Positions 1 to 7,552 of a stretch of 22,990 bases of DNA are shown here, one piece after another. Position 1 is the first letter of the stretch. Every line of letters begins with the position of its first letter. This stretch comes from a virus. The DNA is taken from IMG/VR virus record IMGVR_UViG_3300049482_000175, positions 1 through 22,990 of that record; one strand, 5' to 3'. Position numbers and translations under genes: made by a program. A model generated the notes under the pieces. The model ran no database searches and had not been told where the DNA came from. It saw nothing but the letters and a program-made list of their open reading frames with translations.

Positions 1-1
1 C

Positions 2-2065
2 TGGACCCAAGGCGTCGAGGTCGACGACAACCAATACCTGGCGCGCAAAGCGGTCAACAGCTACGGCCTGAAGCAAACCCCGGGCGGCACGCTGATGATC
101 CCGATGCTGGACAGCTCCGGCAGCATCCACGGCCTGCAGCTGATCCGCGATGCCGCTGAAGCCGCCAAGGCGCAGCGCCCGGAGAAAGAATTCTGGCCGG
201 CTGGCCTGGCCAAGAAGGGTCACTATTTCCAGATCGGCACGCCGTCGCAGGTGGTGCTGGTCGCTGAGGGCTACGCCACCGGCGCCAGCCTGCATGCTGC
301 CACCGGCCTGCCGGTGGTGGTGGCCTTCGATGCCAACAACATCGGCCCCGTGGCCGTGGCATTGCGCAAGCGCTACCGTGGCGTGAAGGTGCTGATCTGC
401 GCCGACGACGACGCCTTCGGCCGTTGCCCGGTGCTGGTCGATGGTGCCAAGTGCGGCACGCCGTTCATGCTGTCCGAACACCCCACGCTGTGCCCGCGCT
501 GCGGCAATGCCCACAAGCGCCAGAACGCCGGCGTGGGCGCCGCCAGTGCCTCGGCGCTGGAAGTCGACGGCTCCTGGGTGAAGCCGGTCTGGGCCGATGA
601 AGCCCGGCGCATCGAGCGCTTCATGAAGCAGGGCCACAAGCGCACCGACTTCAACGATCTGCACGCCGATGACGGCCTGCAGGCGGTGCGGGTGCAGGTG
701 GAAGCCGCACTCTCGGCAAAGGGTTGGCTTTCCACGCCGGCGCCCACCGGGCGCAAGGCTGAGCAGGGGGGTGGGGTGAATGAAAAACTCGCGCCGATTG
801 AATCCCTCGAAGACCTGCTGAGCCGTTTCTCGCTGGTGTATGGCCAGGGCGGCACGGTATTCGACGATCAGGAACACTGCCTGCTGACGCTCGGCGATAT
901 GCGCGATGCCTGCATCAACCGCAACCTGCACCGCACCTGGGCCGAACACCCCAAGCGCGCCATCGTGCGGGTCAGCAATGTCGGCTTCGATCCGTCCTGC
1001 ACCGACAAAAACGTCACCTGCAACCTGTGGGCCGGCTGGCCAACGCAGCCCAAGTCCGGCAAGTGCGAGCGCCTGCTGGAGCTGCTGCGCCATATGTGCT
1101 CGGCCGATAGCCGCCCCGATGATCTGTATCGCTGGGTGCTGCGCTGGCTGGCGTATCCGCTGCAGAATCCGGGCGCCAAGATGAAGACCACCCTGGTGCT
1201 GCATGGCCCGCAGGGCACCGGTAAAAATATGTTCTTCGAAGCCATCATGGCGATCTACGGCCAGTACGGCCGCATCATCGACCAGGGCGCCATCGAAGAC
1301 AAGTTCAACGATTGGGCCAGCCGCAAGCTGTTCCTGATCGCCGATGAGGTGGTGGCGCGCTCCGATCTGTACCACATCAAAAACAAGCTGAAGGCCTTCA
1401 TCACCGGCGAGTGGATCCGCATCAACCCGAAAAACATGAACGCCTACGATGAGCGCAACCACGTGAACGTGGTGTTCCTATCCAACGAGATCATGCCGGT
1501 GGTGCTGGAAGAGGATGACCGCCGCCACGTGGTGATCTGGACCCCGGACAAACTGCTGCCCACGTTCTATCAGGCGGTGGCCGATGAGATTGCAAATGGC
1601 GGATCCGCCGCGCTGCACGATTACCTGCTGCACCTCGATCTGGCCGACTTCGGCCCCAGCAGCTCGCCGCCGATGACTGTGGCCAAGGATGAGCTGATCA
1701 ACCTGTCGCTGGATTCCACCAGCCGGTTCTTCTACGCCCTGGAGTCCGGCGATATCGGCGACTGCCGGCCCATGCCGGCGTTGAGTGAAGACCTGTTCGA
1801 TCTGTATAAAGTCTGGTGCGCCCGCACCGGCAACCGGCACGCCAATCAGCCGAAGCTCATTCACGCCTTCGCCCGCAAGCACAACACGCCCAGCTTCAAA
1901 AAACGCTACGACCAGAATGGCGCCCGCGTCGGGCCGCGTGCGGTGGTGATGATGGGCGCCGCCCGGCCGCCTGAAAACGTGGCCGAGCCGTCCTGGCTGG
2001 GTGAGTCCATCGATCAATTCCGCAAGATGGTGTCCGGCTATCGGGGAGATCCGTATGCGAATTGA
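2..2065 (+). CDS. Toprim primase / helicase, P4 alpha-like (5' partial)
   Basis: This replication protein probably primes and unwinds phage DNA. The frame is open from base 2, so the true start lies outside the window; the ATG at 95 is internal. 687 residues are visible. The Toprim part shows an EGYATG motif (266-283), close to the EGYATA motif of phage P4 alpha primase, and an ADDD acidic motif (401-412). Between ADDD and the following NAGVGAA segment lies a Cys insert with codons at 425, 452, 491 and 500 (C-x8-C-x12-C-x2-C), probably a small zinc-binding module. The C-terminal half has a Walker A motif GPQGTGKN (1205-1228) followed by a segment rich in acidic residues (LIADEVV), as in the SF3-like/DUF5906 helicase domains of phage primases. 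An N-terminal zinc domain would be expected upstream but is not in view. The call is firm for primase-helicase; exact family membership is inferred. Confidence 0.88.
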   Translation, partial: WTQGVEVDDNQYLARKAVNSYGLKQTPGGTLMIPMLDSSGSIHGLQLIRDAAEAAKAQRPEKEFWPAGLAKKGHYFQIGTPSQVVLVAEGYATGASLHAATGLPVVVAFDANNIGPVAVALRKRYRGVKVLICADDDAFGRCPVLVDGAKCGTPFMLSEHPTLCPRCGNAHKRQNAGVGAASASALEVDGSWVKPVWADEARRIERFMKQGHKRTDFNDLHADDGLQAVRVQVEAALSAKGWLSTPAPTGRKAEQGGGVNEKLAPIESLEDLLSRFSLVYGQGGTVFDDQEHCLLTLGDMRDACINRNLHRTWAEHPKRAIVRVSNVGFDPSCTDKNVTCNLWAGWPTQPKSGKCERLLELLRHMCSADSRPDDLYRWVLRWLAYPLQNPGAKMKTTLVLHGPQGTGKNMFFEAIMAIYGQYGRIIDQGAIEDKFNDWASRKLFLIADEVVARSDLYHIKNKLKAFITGEWIRINPKNMNAYDERNHVNVVFLSNEIMPVVLEEDDRRHVVIWTPDKLLPTFYQAVADEIANGGSAALHDYLLHLDLADFGPSSSPPMTVAKDELINLSLDSTSRFFYALESGDIGDCRPMPALSEDLFDLYKVWCARTGNRHANQPKLIHAFARKHNTPSFKKRYDQNGARVGPRAVVMMGAARPPENVAEPSWLGESIDQFRKMVSGYRGDPYAN

Positions 2066-2396
2066 TCGCGCTGTTCCGCATCAAAGCCTTAATGTTCCGC
2101 ATGTTCCGATAAGCCAAAACGCTGAGAGGTGCGCCAGTGATGCATGTAACGCATGTAACACACCTTACATGCGCGTGCGCATGAAAGCATTGCGCCATTC
2201 CATCACCCATGCATGCACACGGAAAGCCGCGCACGTAGCATGCGTTACATGCCTCACATGCGATACAGACGCCTTATCATGCGGAACAGTATGCGGAACA
2301 CCGCGCCCCGATGCGATACAGACGCGCTCTCGCGCCCGCGCAATCTCTTTATCTTATTTTGCTGAAAGAAAAGTAGTGGTAGGGGGTGGATTATGA
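2055..2396 (+). CDS. Doubtful 113-residue ORF over the repeat block
   Basis: I do not recognise this ORF and am unsure that it is a gene. In favour: ATG at 2055 is preceded by GGGGAGAT at good spacing, it overlaps the primase stop by 11 nt, and its TGA (2394-2396) overlaps the next ATG as ATGA, the junction style used by most neighbouring genes. Against: the codon third positions look mixed rather than GC-rich, and the peptide is simply the translation of the short repeats (NVPHVP, CNACN, CVTCLTC, CGTVCGTP), giving an implausible Cys-rich chain without hydrophobic core. The same repeats translate to similar low-complexity peptides on the other strand. It may be a non-coding control region that happens to stay open. 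Confidence 0.25.
   Translation: MRIDRAVPHQSLNVPHVPISQNAERCASDACNACNTPYMRVRMKALRHSITHACTRKAAHVACVTCLTCDTDALSCGTVCGTPRPDAIQTRSRARAISLSYFAERKVVVGGGL
2072..2325. repeat. Nested inverted short repeats; possible replication origin or operator array
   Basis: This stretch between the primase and the small terminase gene is packed with short repeats. TGTTCCGCAT occurs at 2072-2081 and 2093-2102, with a degenerate third copy at 2102-2110. Its exact reverse complement ATGCGGAACA occurs at 2279-2288, with the same ATGCGGAACA at 2291-2300. Inside these, GCATGTAAC occurs in tandem at 2142-2150 and 2151-2159, and the inverse at 2165-2172 (TTACATGC) and 2244-2252 (GTTACATGC). A 15-mer ATGCGATACAGACGC is repeated directly at 2258-2272 and 2311-2325. 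The arrangement is roughly symmetric around 2190. A/T-richer sequence follows at 2341-2375. P4 alpha binds iterons at its origin, so an origin is plausible by analogy; operator function is an alternative. Confidence 0.6.
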
Positions 2397-2995
2397 GCGC
2401 ACCTCTGGAAATGGGCCTGCGCGCCTTTGCCCGCCATATCCACAAAAAGCCGTCCTACATTTCCGAACTGAAGGGCGAGGGCCGCCTGGTGCTCAGCGAC
2501 TGCGGCAAGCTGATCAAGGTCGCTGAATCCATCCAGCGCATCGCCGACACCATGGACCCGTCCAAGTTCGCCGTGTCTGCGCGCCACGCAGCGAATCGTG
2601 CCGCTGCCCTGCCGGTAGCCGCGCTTCCGGCGCCTGACGCCGCACAGAGCGATTCAGAGCCGCCGGCCGCCGATCTGGGCAGCAATCCGCGCTACCAGGA
2701 ATCGAAGGCCATGCGCGAGGAGTACCTGGCCAAGTCCGCCCGGCGCGATTACGAGCAGTCCATGGGCAAGCTGCTGCCCGCCGATGACGTGCTGGCCGTG
2801 GTGTCTTCGGCCATGTCCGGGCTGCGCTCCCGCTTTGAGCAGCTACCCGATATCCTCGGCCCGCAGCTGGCGGCCCTCACCGATGAAGCCCAGGTGCGCA
2901 GCCTGATGGCCGACACCATCGAGCATGCGCTCGAAGACGCAGCGCGGCAGTTCGCGCAAATTTCAAAGAATTCAGAAAAGGAGAGCCGTGCATGA
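2393..2995 (+). CDS. Terminase small subunit-like (Nu1/DUF1441-type) DNA-packaging protein
   Basis: The 200-residue product probably recognises the packaging site and recruits the large terminase. Residues about 10-50 look like a helix-turn-helix that starts ARHIHKKPSYISELK. After a Pro/Ala linker (about 73-95), residues about 105-195 form the helical part typical of Nu1-like small terminases: basic-acidic helices (REEYLAKSARRDYEQ), then a KLLPADDV turn and a SGLRSRFEQLPD segment. The start is chosen for AGGGGG six bases upstream. The gene opens a run of small genes leading to the large terminase, joined by ATGA overlaps, which supports the packaging assignment. Function rests on pattern and position; a generic regulator is the main alternative. 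Confidence 0.65.
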   Translation: MSAPLEMGLRAFARHIHKKPSYISELKGEGRLVLSDCGKLIKVAESIQRIADTMDPSKFAVSARHAANRAAALPVAALPAPDAAQSDSEPPAADLGSNPRYQESKAMREEYLAKSARRDYEQSMGKLLPADDVLAVVSSAMSGLRSRFEQLPDILGPQLAALTDEAQVRSLMADTIEHALEDAARQFAQISKNSEKESRA

Positions 2996-3165
2996 CCCCT
3001 ATGGAATCCAATCTTTTACATGCCTTGTTAAACGCCGAGTCATATCTCGCTGAAGGCCGCGTTCACCGTGCGCACCAGTTAATTCATAACGCCATCATGA
3101 TGCACAGGAGCCAGTTCGCGAAAGCTGTGCCGGCGGCTCCAGAGCCGCCAAAGAGCGCCGCATGA
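2992..3165 (+). CDS. Small hypothetical protein (57 aa)
   Basis: This gene is short but well supported by context: its ATG overlaps the previous stop (ATGA at 2992-2995) and its TGA overlaps the next ATG (3162-3165), and AAGGAGA precedes the start. The product is a helical peptide starting MTPMESNLLHALLNAESYLA, with AEGRVHRAHQLIHNAI in the middle and a Pro/Ala-rich tail. No family is recognised. The pattern of a short amphipathic helix pair is like the small accessory proteins often found near terminase genes, but no role can be assigned. Confidence 0.7.
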   Translation: MTPMESNLLHALLNAESYLAEGRVHRAHQLIHNAIMMHRSQFAKAVPAAPEPPKSAA

Positions 3166-3515
3166 ACGAATACATATTCCCTGCGCTCATCATCCTGGGC
3201 GCGGTTTTAATCGGCATTTACGAATCTTATGCGGAGCGCCGTGCAATAGCTGCGGCTAAGCGGTGCAGCATGACTCCAGATCACCAGCTCTTTGCCATTA
3301 AGCCCAGAGAAATTATTCTTGAGCAGCCCGCGCTAAACATTCCCCCGGTTTTCCGAACGCATGTGTTCAATGTTCAGGTTGATGATCTAAACCCCAGCAT
3401 CGAATGTATGTCTTTGCTGTCGCAAGCAATGGATAGCAATATGGCCGGCCTCTCAAAGAATGAGCGCTTAGCTGTTGTGGCATGGTTTTCTGCTATTTAT
3501 GGCGGCGTAGCATGA
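3162..3515 (+). CDS. Small membrane-anchored hypothetical protein (117 aa)
   Basis: The start is the ATG of an ATGA overlap with the preceding gene. The N-terminus is a single hydrophobic segment (about residues 4-21, FPALIILGAVLIGIYESY) followed by a basic patch (ERRAIAAAKR), predicting one membrane helix with the C-terminus in the cytoplasm or, less likely, an uncleaved signal. The rest is soluble, ending in a helical segment (LSKNERLAVVAWFSAIYGG). Base composition is visibly more A/T-rich than the genes around it, suggesting later acquisition. No family recognised; superinfection or membrane-related roles are only possibilities. Confidence 0.65.
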   Translation: MNEYIFPALIILGAVLIGIYESYAERRAIAAAKRCSMTPDHQLFAIKPREIILEQPALNIPPVFRTHVFNVQVDDLNPSIECMSLLSQAMDSNMAGLSKNERLAVVAWFSAIYGGVA

Positions 3516-4132
3516 GCCAGCACGCCGCCCCCTGGAAAACGCCCGACATGGTAATGCTGCGCGCCTGGTTCGGATTCCAGCCCGCCAAAGTGCTGGCTAA
3601 GAATCTGCGCCGATCGGTAGAGGACGTGGAAGCCCAGGCCGTGAAACTCGGGCTGATGAAGCCGGTGTTGAAAGTGGCCGGCCTGCATAAGCCGGAGCAC
3701 GATGAACGCGCTGGCCAGCCGATCCGCATCCAAGCCCGGCCGGTGCGCACATCTGCTGGGGTTCGGCCAATGCGCACGCCCACTGGCGTGATGGTACCCC
3801 GCCATTCAAACAAGCCCCGCGCTGCGCGGCCCGATGGTTGGGTTGAAGATCAGGTTCGGCAGCTCGAAGCGCTGTTCCCCACGCACTCCACCAGTGAAGT
3901 GGCGGCGGCCATCGGCCGCAATGTGGGAAGCGTCAAGATGAAAGCTAAGGCGTTGGGGCTTCGCAAGGCGATGGACTACCGACAGGATCGCTCAAGCCGC
4001 GCATACGGTTCCGGCCGCTTGTCGCTGATCCGCGCCCTGCGCGATGCCTGCGAACACCTGCGCAAGGGCGACCACCTGGCTGCGCTGAACTGTCTCGATT
4101 CCGCGCTGAACGCCGTGGATGCCAAAGCATGA
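3512..4132 (+). CDS. Tandem Myb/SANT-like HTH protein (206 aa)
   Basis: Probably a DNA-binding protein. Two related helix-turn-helix-like units are visible: residues 8-49 (WKTPDMVMLRAWFGF ... VKLGL) and 110-151 (W-x-E-D, LFPTHSTSEVAAAIGR, VKMKAKALGL). The shared pattern is W, acidic, L, aromatic, A..., V, KA-LGL, typical of phage and GcrA-like SANT/Myb-type domains. They are joined by a basic Pro-rich linker, and residues 165-206 form a helical tail. The start at 3512 is preferred because it makes an ATGA overlap with the preceding stop; an in-frame ATG at 3482 would add ten residues inside the previous gene. The product may be a phage regulator or nucleoid-type factor; its site is unknown. 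Confidence 0.7.
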   Translation: MSQHAAPWKTPDMVMLRAWFGFQPAKVLAKNLRRSVEDVEAQAVKLGLMKPVLKVAGLHKPEHDERAGQPIRIQARPVRTSAGVRPMRTPTGVMVPRHSNKPRAARPDGWVEDQVRQLEALFPTHSTSEVAAAIGRNVGSVKMKAKALGLRKAMDYRQDRSSRAYGSGRLSLIRALRDACEHLRKGDHLAALNCLDSALNAVDAKA

Positions 4133-4284
4133 GCGCGCCCGGCGACTTTCCAGAAATCCCCGGCACCGTCACGGTGTCCGGCGAAGCCATCGCCAGCCTG
4201 CATCGCTGGTATGTGGCGGCCGGCCTCAGCCCAAAAGAAGACGGCACCTACAACAAACCCAGCCCGGAGCGTAAAAATAAATGA
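4129..4284 (+). CDS. Small hypothetical protein (51 aa)
   Basis: The ORF is bounded by ATGA overlaps at both ends (4129-4132 and 4281-4284), which makes it a likely translated gene despite its size. The product is short and soluble (starting MSAPGDFPEIPGTVTVSG, ending in a Lys/Asn-rich tail PSPERKNK), with a single amphipathic stretch EAIASLHRWYVAAGL. No family is recognised and no function can be given. Confidence 0.6.
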   Translation: MSAPGDFPEIPGTVTVSGEAIASLHRWYVAAGLSPKEDGTYNKPSPERKNK

Positions 4285-4535
4285 GCGTTCTGCCAAAGTA
4301 CGATTTCAACGCGCCGGACGGATCCACGCACCTCGATCTTACCGCTGGCGAAATCCACCGCCAGTTCGTGCCGTTCCGTTCCTACCAATGGGTGCAGCGC
4401 GGCTTGCAGGCCGGCGCCCGCAGCGTCATCGAGCTGGTCAACGCCGCCGAACTGCGCCTGGCCAACGGGGTTAAAGCGGCACGGGCCGGCAGCCTCAATT
4501 CGCCGGTGCGCAAGCAGAGCATCAAACCCGAATGA
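4281..4535 (+). CDS. Hypothetical protein upstream of large terminase (84 aa)
   Basis: The 84-residue ORF begins at an ATGA overlap with the previous gene and ends at another with the terminase gene (4532-4535). Its product is soluble and basic towards the C-terminus; visible segments are FNAPDGSTHLDLTAGEIHRQ and a predicted helix ARSVIELVNAAELRLANGV. Direct translational coupling to the terminase suggests a packaging or head-assembly accessory role, but this rests on position only. No domain is recognised. Confidence 0.6.
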   Translation: MSVLPKYDFNAPDGSTHLDLTAGEIHRQFVPFRSYQWVQRGLQAGARSVIELVNAAELRLANGVKAARAGSLNSPVRKQSIKPE

Positions 4536-7500
4536 TCAACGCCCACGCCGCCATCTGTGAAGCCATCGCCAAGGCGCTGGCGCCGCGCAAGCCGCAGACC
4601 GTTTCGCAGTGGTCCGATGCCAACCGCGTGCTCAGCAGCAAGGGCAGCGCGGAGCCCGGCCGCTGGCGCACCAGCCGCAACCCCATCCTTCGCAAGCCCA
4701 TGGACTGCATGAGCGCCCGCAGCCGGGCCAAGGTGGTGGTGCTGGTGTTCCCGATTCAGCTCGGGAAAGCCTTAGACGTACAAACGCCCATCGCAACGCC
4801 TGACGGCTGGACTCGAATGGGAGATATTAAGCAAGGCGATGTGGTATTCGGCTCTGCTGGTCAGCGGGTTTCGGTGATTGCAGCTTCCGAAGTGTTTCAT
4901 GGCCACGATTGTTATCGGGTCACGTTTTCAGATGGATCTGAGATTATTGCTGATGCCGGGCATCGCTGGTCGGTAATCGACCTGCAGCAGTGCAATGAGG
5001 CCCGTAAAGAAATCAAGCGCCGCGAATCAAGCTGCGGATCTGTTCGCACACGGTCTGAAGTTAGTGCTGAACCCTATGCGAATACCAAGGTGCTGGAAAC
5101 CCACGTCCTAGCCAGCACATATCGCACACGGGGCAAACAGTCGCGCTATGGGGTGATGGTGGCCGGCGCGTTGCAATTGCCAGCGCAAAAGCTGCCGATG
5201 GACCCTTATTTGCTTGGATTGTGGCTGGGCGATGGCAACAGCGCGCAGGCTGCAATCACAACGATGGATAAAGAGATCGTAGATGCCTTTGCGGAATACG
5301 ACCCAAGCCCGCGCAAGCACCAGTCATCCGGCCTCGCAACCAGTTACGGCTTGCGGGGTGGTTTTCTGACCGGTCTGCGCGAAGCGGGCGTATTAAACAA
5401 TAAGCACATTCCAAAGCAATACCTGCGGGCTTCAAGTGAGCAGCGTCTTGCTTTGTTGCAGGGCTTGATGGACTCAGATGGATATGCTGCCGTTGATGGC
5501 ATCGCTGAATTTACCTCATCGATCCCGGTGTTGGCCATGCAGGTGATTGAACTACTGTGTAGCCTTGGTTTTAGGCCGCGTTATGTGTGGCGAAAGACCT
5601 CTCGAAAAGATAGCTGTCGCATCACATTCCCCGCGCATCGGAATAGCCGTGTGTTCAGGCTGCAACGCCATTTGGCGAAGTGCCTAGAAAAGCCCAGTGT
5701 GCGCTGCGCCGCTATGGTAACAATGCGGCACATCACCGGCGTGGAGAAAATCCCCAGCATTCCGGTGCGCTGCATCGCTGTGGATTCGCCGGACCATTTG
5801 TACCTTGCCGGTGAAGCGATGATTCCCACGCATAACACCGAGGTAGCGGTGAACACCCTGGGCTACTGCATGGACCAACACCCCGGCCCGATCATGGTCT
5901 GCCTGCCGGGCGAGGTCAGCATGAACAAATGGGTGGCGCAGAAACTCAACCCCATGCTGGAAGAAACGCCCGCCGCGCAGCGTGCGCTCAGCAGCACCGC
6001 CAGCCGCGATTCCGCCAATCAGCGCACCTTCAAGGAATTCGCCGGTGGCCAGCTGTATCTGGAGCACGCTGGCTCGCCGTCGCGCCTGAAGTCGACCACC
6101 GTGCGCACCCTGATTGTGGATGAGCTGGATGAATTCGCCGCCAACTTGTCCAGCGGCGACGATCCGGTGGCCATGCTGAACGGCCGCACCTCGGCGTTCC
6201 CGGCCACCTATAAGCGCCTGTATATTTCCACCCCGCAGATCCGCGGCCTCAGCCGCATCGAGCGCCTGTATCTGTCATCCACCGAGGCGCGCTTCCACAT
6301 TGAATGCCCTGAGTGCCTGCACAAGCAGCCGCTGGAATGGTCCGGCCTGCATTGGAATCCGGAAGTAACGCAGGTCTGGTATGCCTGCCGGGAGTGCGGC
6401 GTGTGCATCGAGGAGCACCACAAAGCCCGGCTGATCCTCGATGCCGATAACCGCGAACGCGCCGGCGAGCGCGGCATCGGCTGGGTGTCGGCGCATCCGG
6501 AAAAAGACATCGAGGGCTTCCAGACCAACTGCCTGTATTACCCCATCGGCCTCGGCCCGCGCTGGCTGGAGCTGGCGCAGATGTGGAAAGACGCCCAAAA
6601 CGATCCGTCCAGCCTGAAGACCTTCATCAACGACCGCCTGGCGGAAGCCTGGGAAGACCCGGCGATGCGCCAGGTCAAGCACAACATCGTTGCCGACCGC
6701 GCCCTGCCGTACCGCCTGCGCAGCGCCCCGCACGGCGTGCTGGCCATCACCGCCGGCGTCGACACCCAGGATAACCGCCTGGCCGTGCACATCACCGGCT
6801 GGGGCCGTGGCATGGCGGCCTGGACGCTGGATTATGTCGAGCTGCCCGGCGATCCGGCCGACGATGCCGTCTGGACCGCGCTCACCGATCTGCTCAACCG
6901 CCCGATCGAACATGCCAACGGCGCGCTGATGCGGGTCGAAGCCGTGGCCATCGACTGCGGCGGCCACCGCACCGAAGCGGTCAAAGCCTATGTGCGCGCC
7001 CGCAAGGTCAAGCGCTGCATGGGCATCTTCGGCGCCGTGCCGAACAATGCGCCGGTGCTGAACAAGGGCAAGCTGCAGGATGTGAACTGGCGCGGCCAGC
7101 TCGACAAACGCGGCGTGATGATCTACCACGTCGGCACTGTGGCCATCAAGCACATGCTGTACGGCCGGCTCAGCACAGATGCCGACAAAGCCGAGGAAGC
7201 GCGCCTGGTCAATTTCTCCGACGATCTGCCGCCGGAATACTTCACCGGGCTGATTTCCGAAACCTACAACCCGGTGAAAAACCGTTTCGAGAAACGCACC
7301 GGCGTCCGCAACGAGCCCCTCGATACCTGGGGCTATTCCTACGCCGCCGCGCACCACCCCGAACTGCGCCTGCACCGCCGCACCAAAGCCGACTGGGATG
7401 CTGCCGAAGCCCGTCTGCACAAACTCGCCACCACCGCCGCCAGCCCTACCAAGGATCCCGATGAAAACGCCCAAGCCCCTGAAGCCGAACAACCCGCCAA

Positions 7501-7552
7501 ACCCGCCCGGCAGCCTATCCGGCCACGCGGCTTCAAAGCCACCAGCTGGTGA
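4532..7552 (+). CDS. Terminase large subunit (GpA-type) containing an intein
   Basis: The ATPase-nuclease motor that cuts and packages phage DNA. The 1006-residue precursor contains an intein at residues 80-435; removing it leaves about 650 residues, normal for the Terminase_GpA family. The P-loop is split: PIQLGK (74-79) lies before the intein and T436-EVAVN after it, so splicing is needed to rebuild GKT. Walker B is LIVDELDEF with D530-E531. A zinc-finger-like C592-x2-C595 and C619-x2-C622 follows. The nuclease domain starts near AGVDTQDNR (D744). The C-terminus is Pro/Ala-rich and overlaps the next gene. The start is the ATG of an ATGA overlap with the preceding gene. The extein is GC-rich (about 63% in one sampled line) while the intein is lower (about 53%). 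Confidence 0.95.
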   Translation: MINAHAAICEAIAKALAPRKPQTVSQWSDANRVLSSKGSAEPGRWRTSRNPILRKPMDCMSARSRAKVVVLVFPIQLGKALDVQTPIATPDGWTRMGDIKQGDVVFGSAGQRVSVIAASEVFHGHDCYRVTFSDGSEIIADAGHRWSVIDLQQCNEARKEIKRRESSCGSVRTRSEVSAEPYANTKVLETHVLASTYRTRGKQSRYGVMVAGALQLPAQKLPMDPYLLGLWLGDGNSAQAAITTMDKEIVDAFAEYDPSPRKHQSSGLATSYGLRGGFLTGLREAGVLNNKHIPKQYLRASSEQRLALLQGLMDSDGYAAVDGIAEFTSSIPVLAMQVIELLCSLGFRPRYVWRKTSRKDSCRITFPAHRNSRVFRLQRHLAKCLEKPSVRCAAMVTMRHITGVEKIPSIPVRCIAVDSPDHLYLAGEAMIPTHNTEVAVNTLGYCMDQHPGPIMVCLPGEVSMNKWVAQKLNPMLEETPAAQRALSSTASRDSANQRTFKEFAGGQLYLEHAGSPSRLKSTTVRTLIVDELDEFAANLSSGDDPVAMLNGRTSAFPATYKRLYISTPQIRGLSRIERLYLSSTEARFHIECPECLHKQPLEWSGLHWNPEVTQVWYACRECGVCIEEHHKARLILDADNRERAGERGIGWVSAHPEKDIEGFQTNCLYYPIGLGPRWLELAQMWKDAQNDPSSLKTFINDRLAEAWEDPAMRQVKHNIVADRALPYRLRSAPHGVLAITAGVDTQDNRLAVHITGWGRGMAAWTLDYVELPGDPADDAVWTALTDLLNRPIEHANGALMRVEAVAIDCGGHRTEAVKAYVRARKVKRCMGIFGAVPNNAPVLNKGKLQDVNWRGQLDKRGVMIYHVGTVAIKHMLYGRLSTDADKAEEARLVNFSDDLPPEYFTGLISETYNPVKNRFEKRTGVRNEPLDTWGYSYAAAHHPELRLHRRTKADWDAAEARLHKLATTAASPTKDPDENAQAPEAEQPAKPARQPIRPRGFKATSW
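4769..5836 (+). mobile_element. Class 3 intein with LAGLIDADG homing endonuclease, in the terminase P-loop
   Basis: A 356-residue in-frame protein-splicing element at residues 80-435 of the terminase precursor. It starts ALDVQTPIATPDGW; the first residue is Ala, not the Cys or Ser nucleophile of class 1. The class 3 Trp-Cys-Thr signature is complete: W146 in GHRW of block B (two after His144), C414 in block F (VRCIAVDS), and T433 directly before the terminal H434-N435, with T436 as the first C-extein residue. The C-terminus is therefore PTHN|T. Two endonuclease motifs are intact: LLGLWLGDG (D234) and LQGLMDSDG (D316), so the element may still be mobile. Splicing by an obligate block F cysteine is established for this class (Bethlehem DnaB intein); activity here is inferred. 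Confidence 0.9.
7451..7455 (+). promoter_or_regulatory. Ribosome-binding site deciding the Mor-like start
   Basis: AAGGA, five bases before the ATG at 7461, within the terminase coding sequence. It is the reason for choosing 7461 over the upstream in-frame ATG at 7398. Confidence 0.55.

Noticed and set aside
2142-2325. CRISPR array
   Set aside because: Repeats are too short and arranged as inverted pairs, with no regular spacers.
3482-3511. Upstream start for the SANT-like gene
   Set aside because: It lies inside the previous gene; the ATGA overlap at 3512 matches all neighbours.
5200-5490. Free-standing homing endonuclease gene
   Set aside because: The reading frame is continuous with the terminase on both sides and bears splicing motifs, so it is an intein, not an inserted separate gene or intron.
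7398-7460. Upstream start for the Mor-like gene
   Set aside because: No ribosome site; the 7461 start has AAGGA at ideal spacing.
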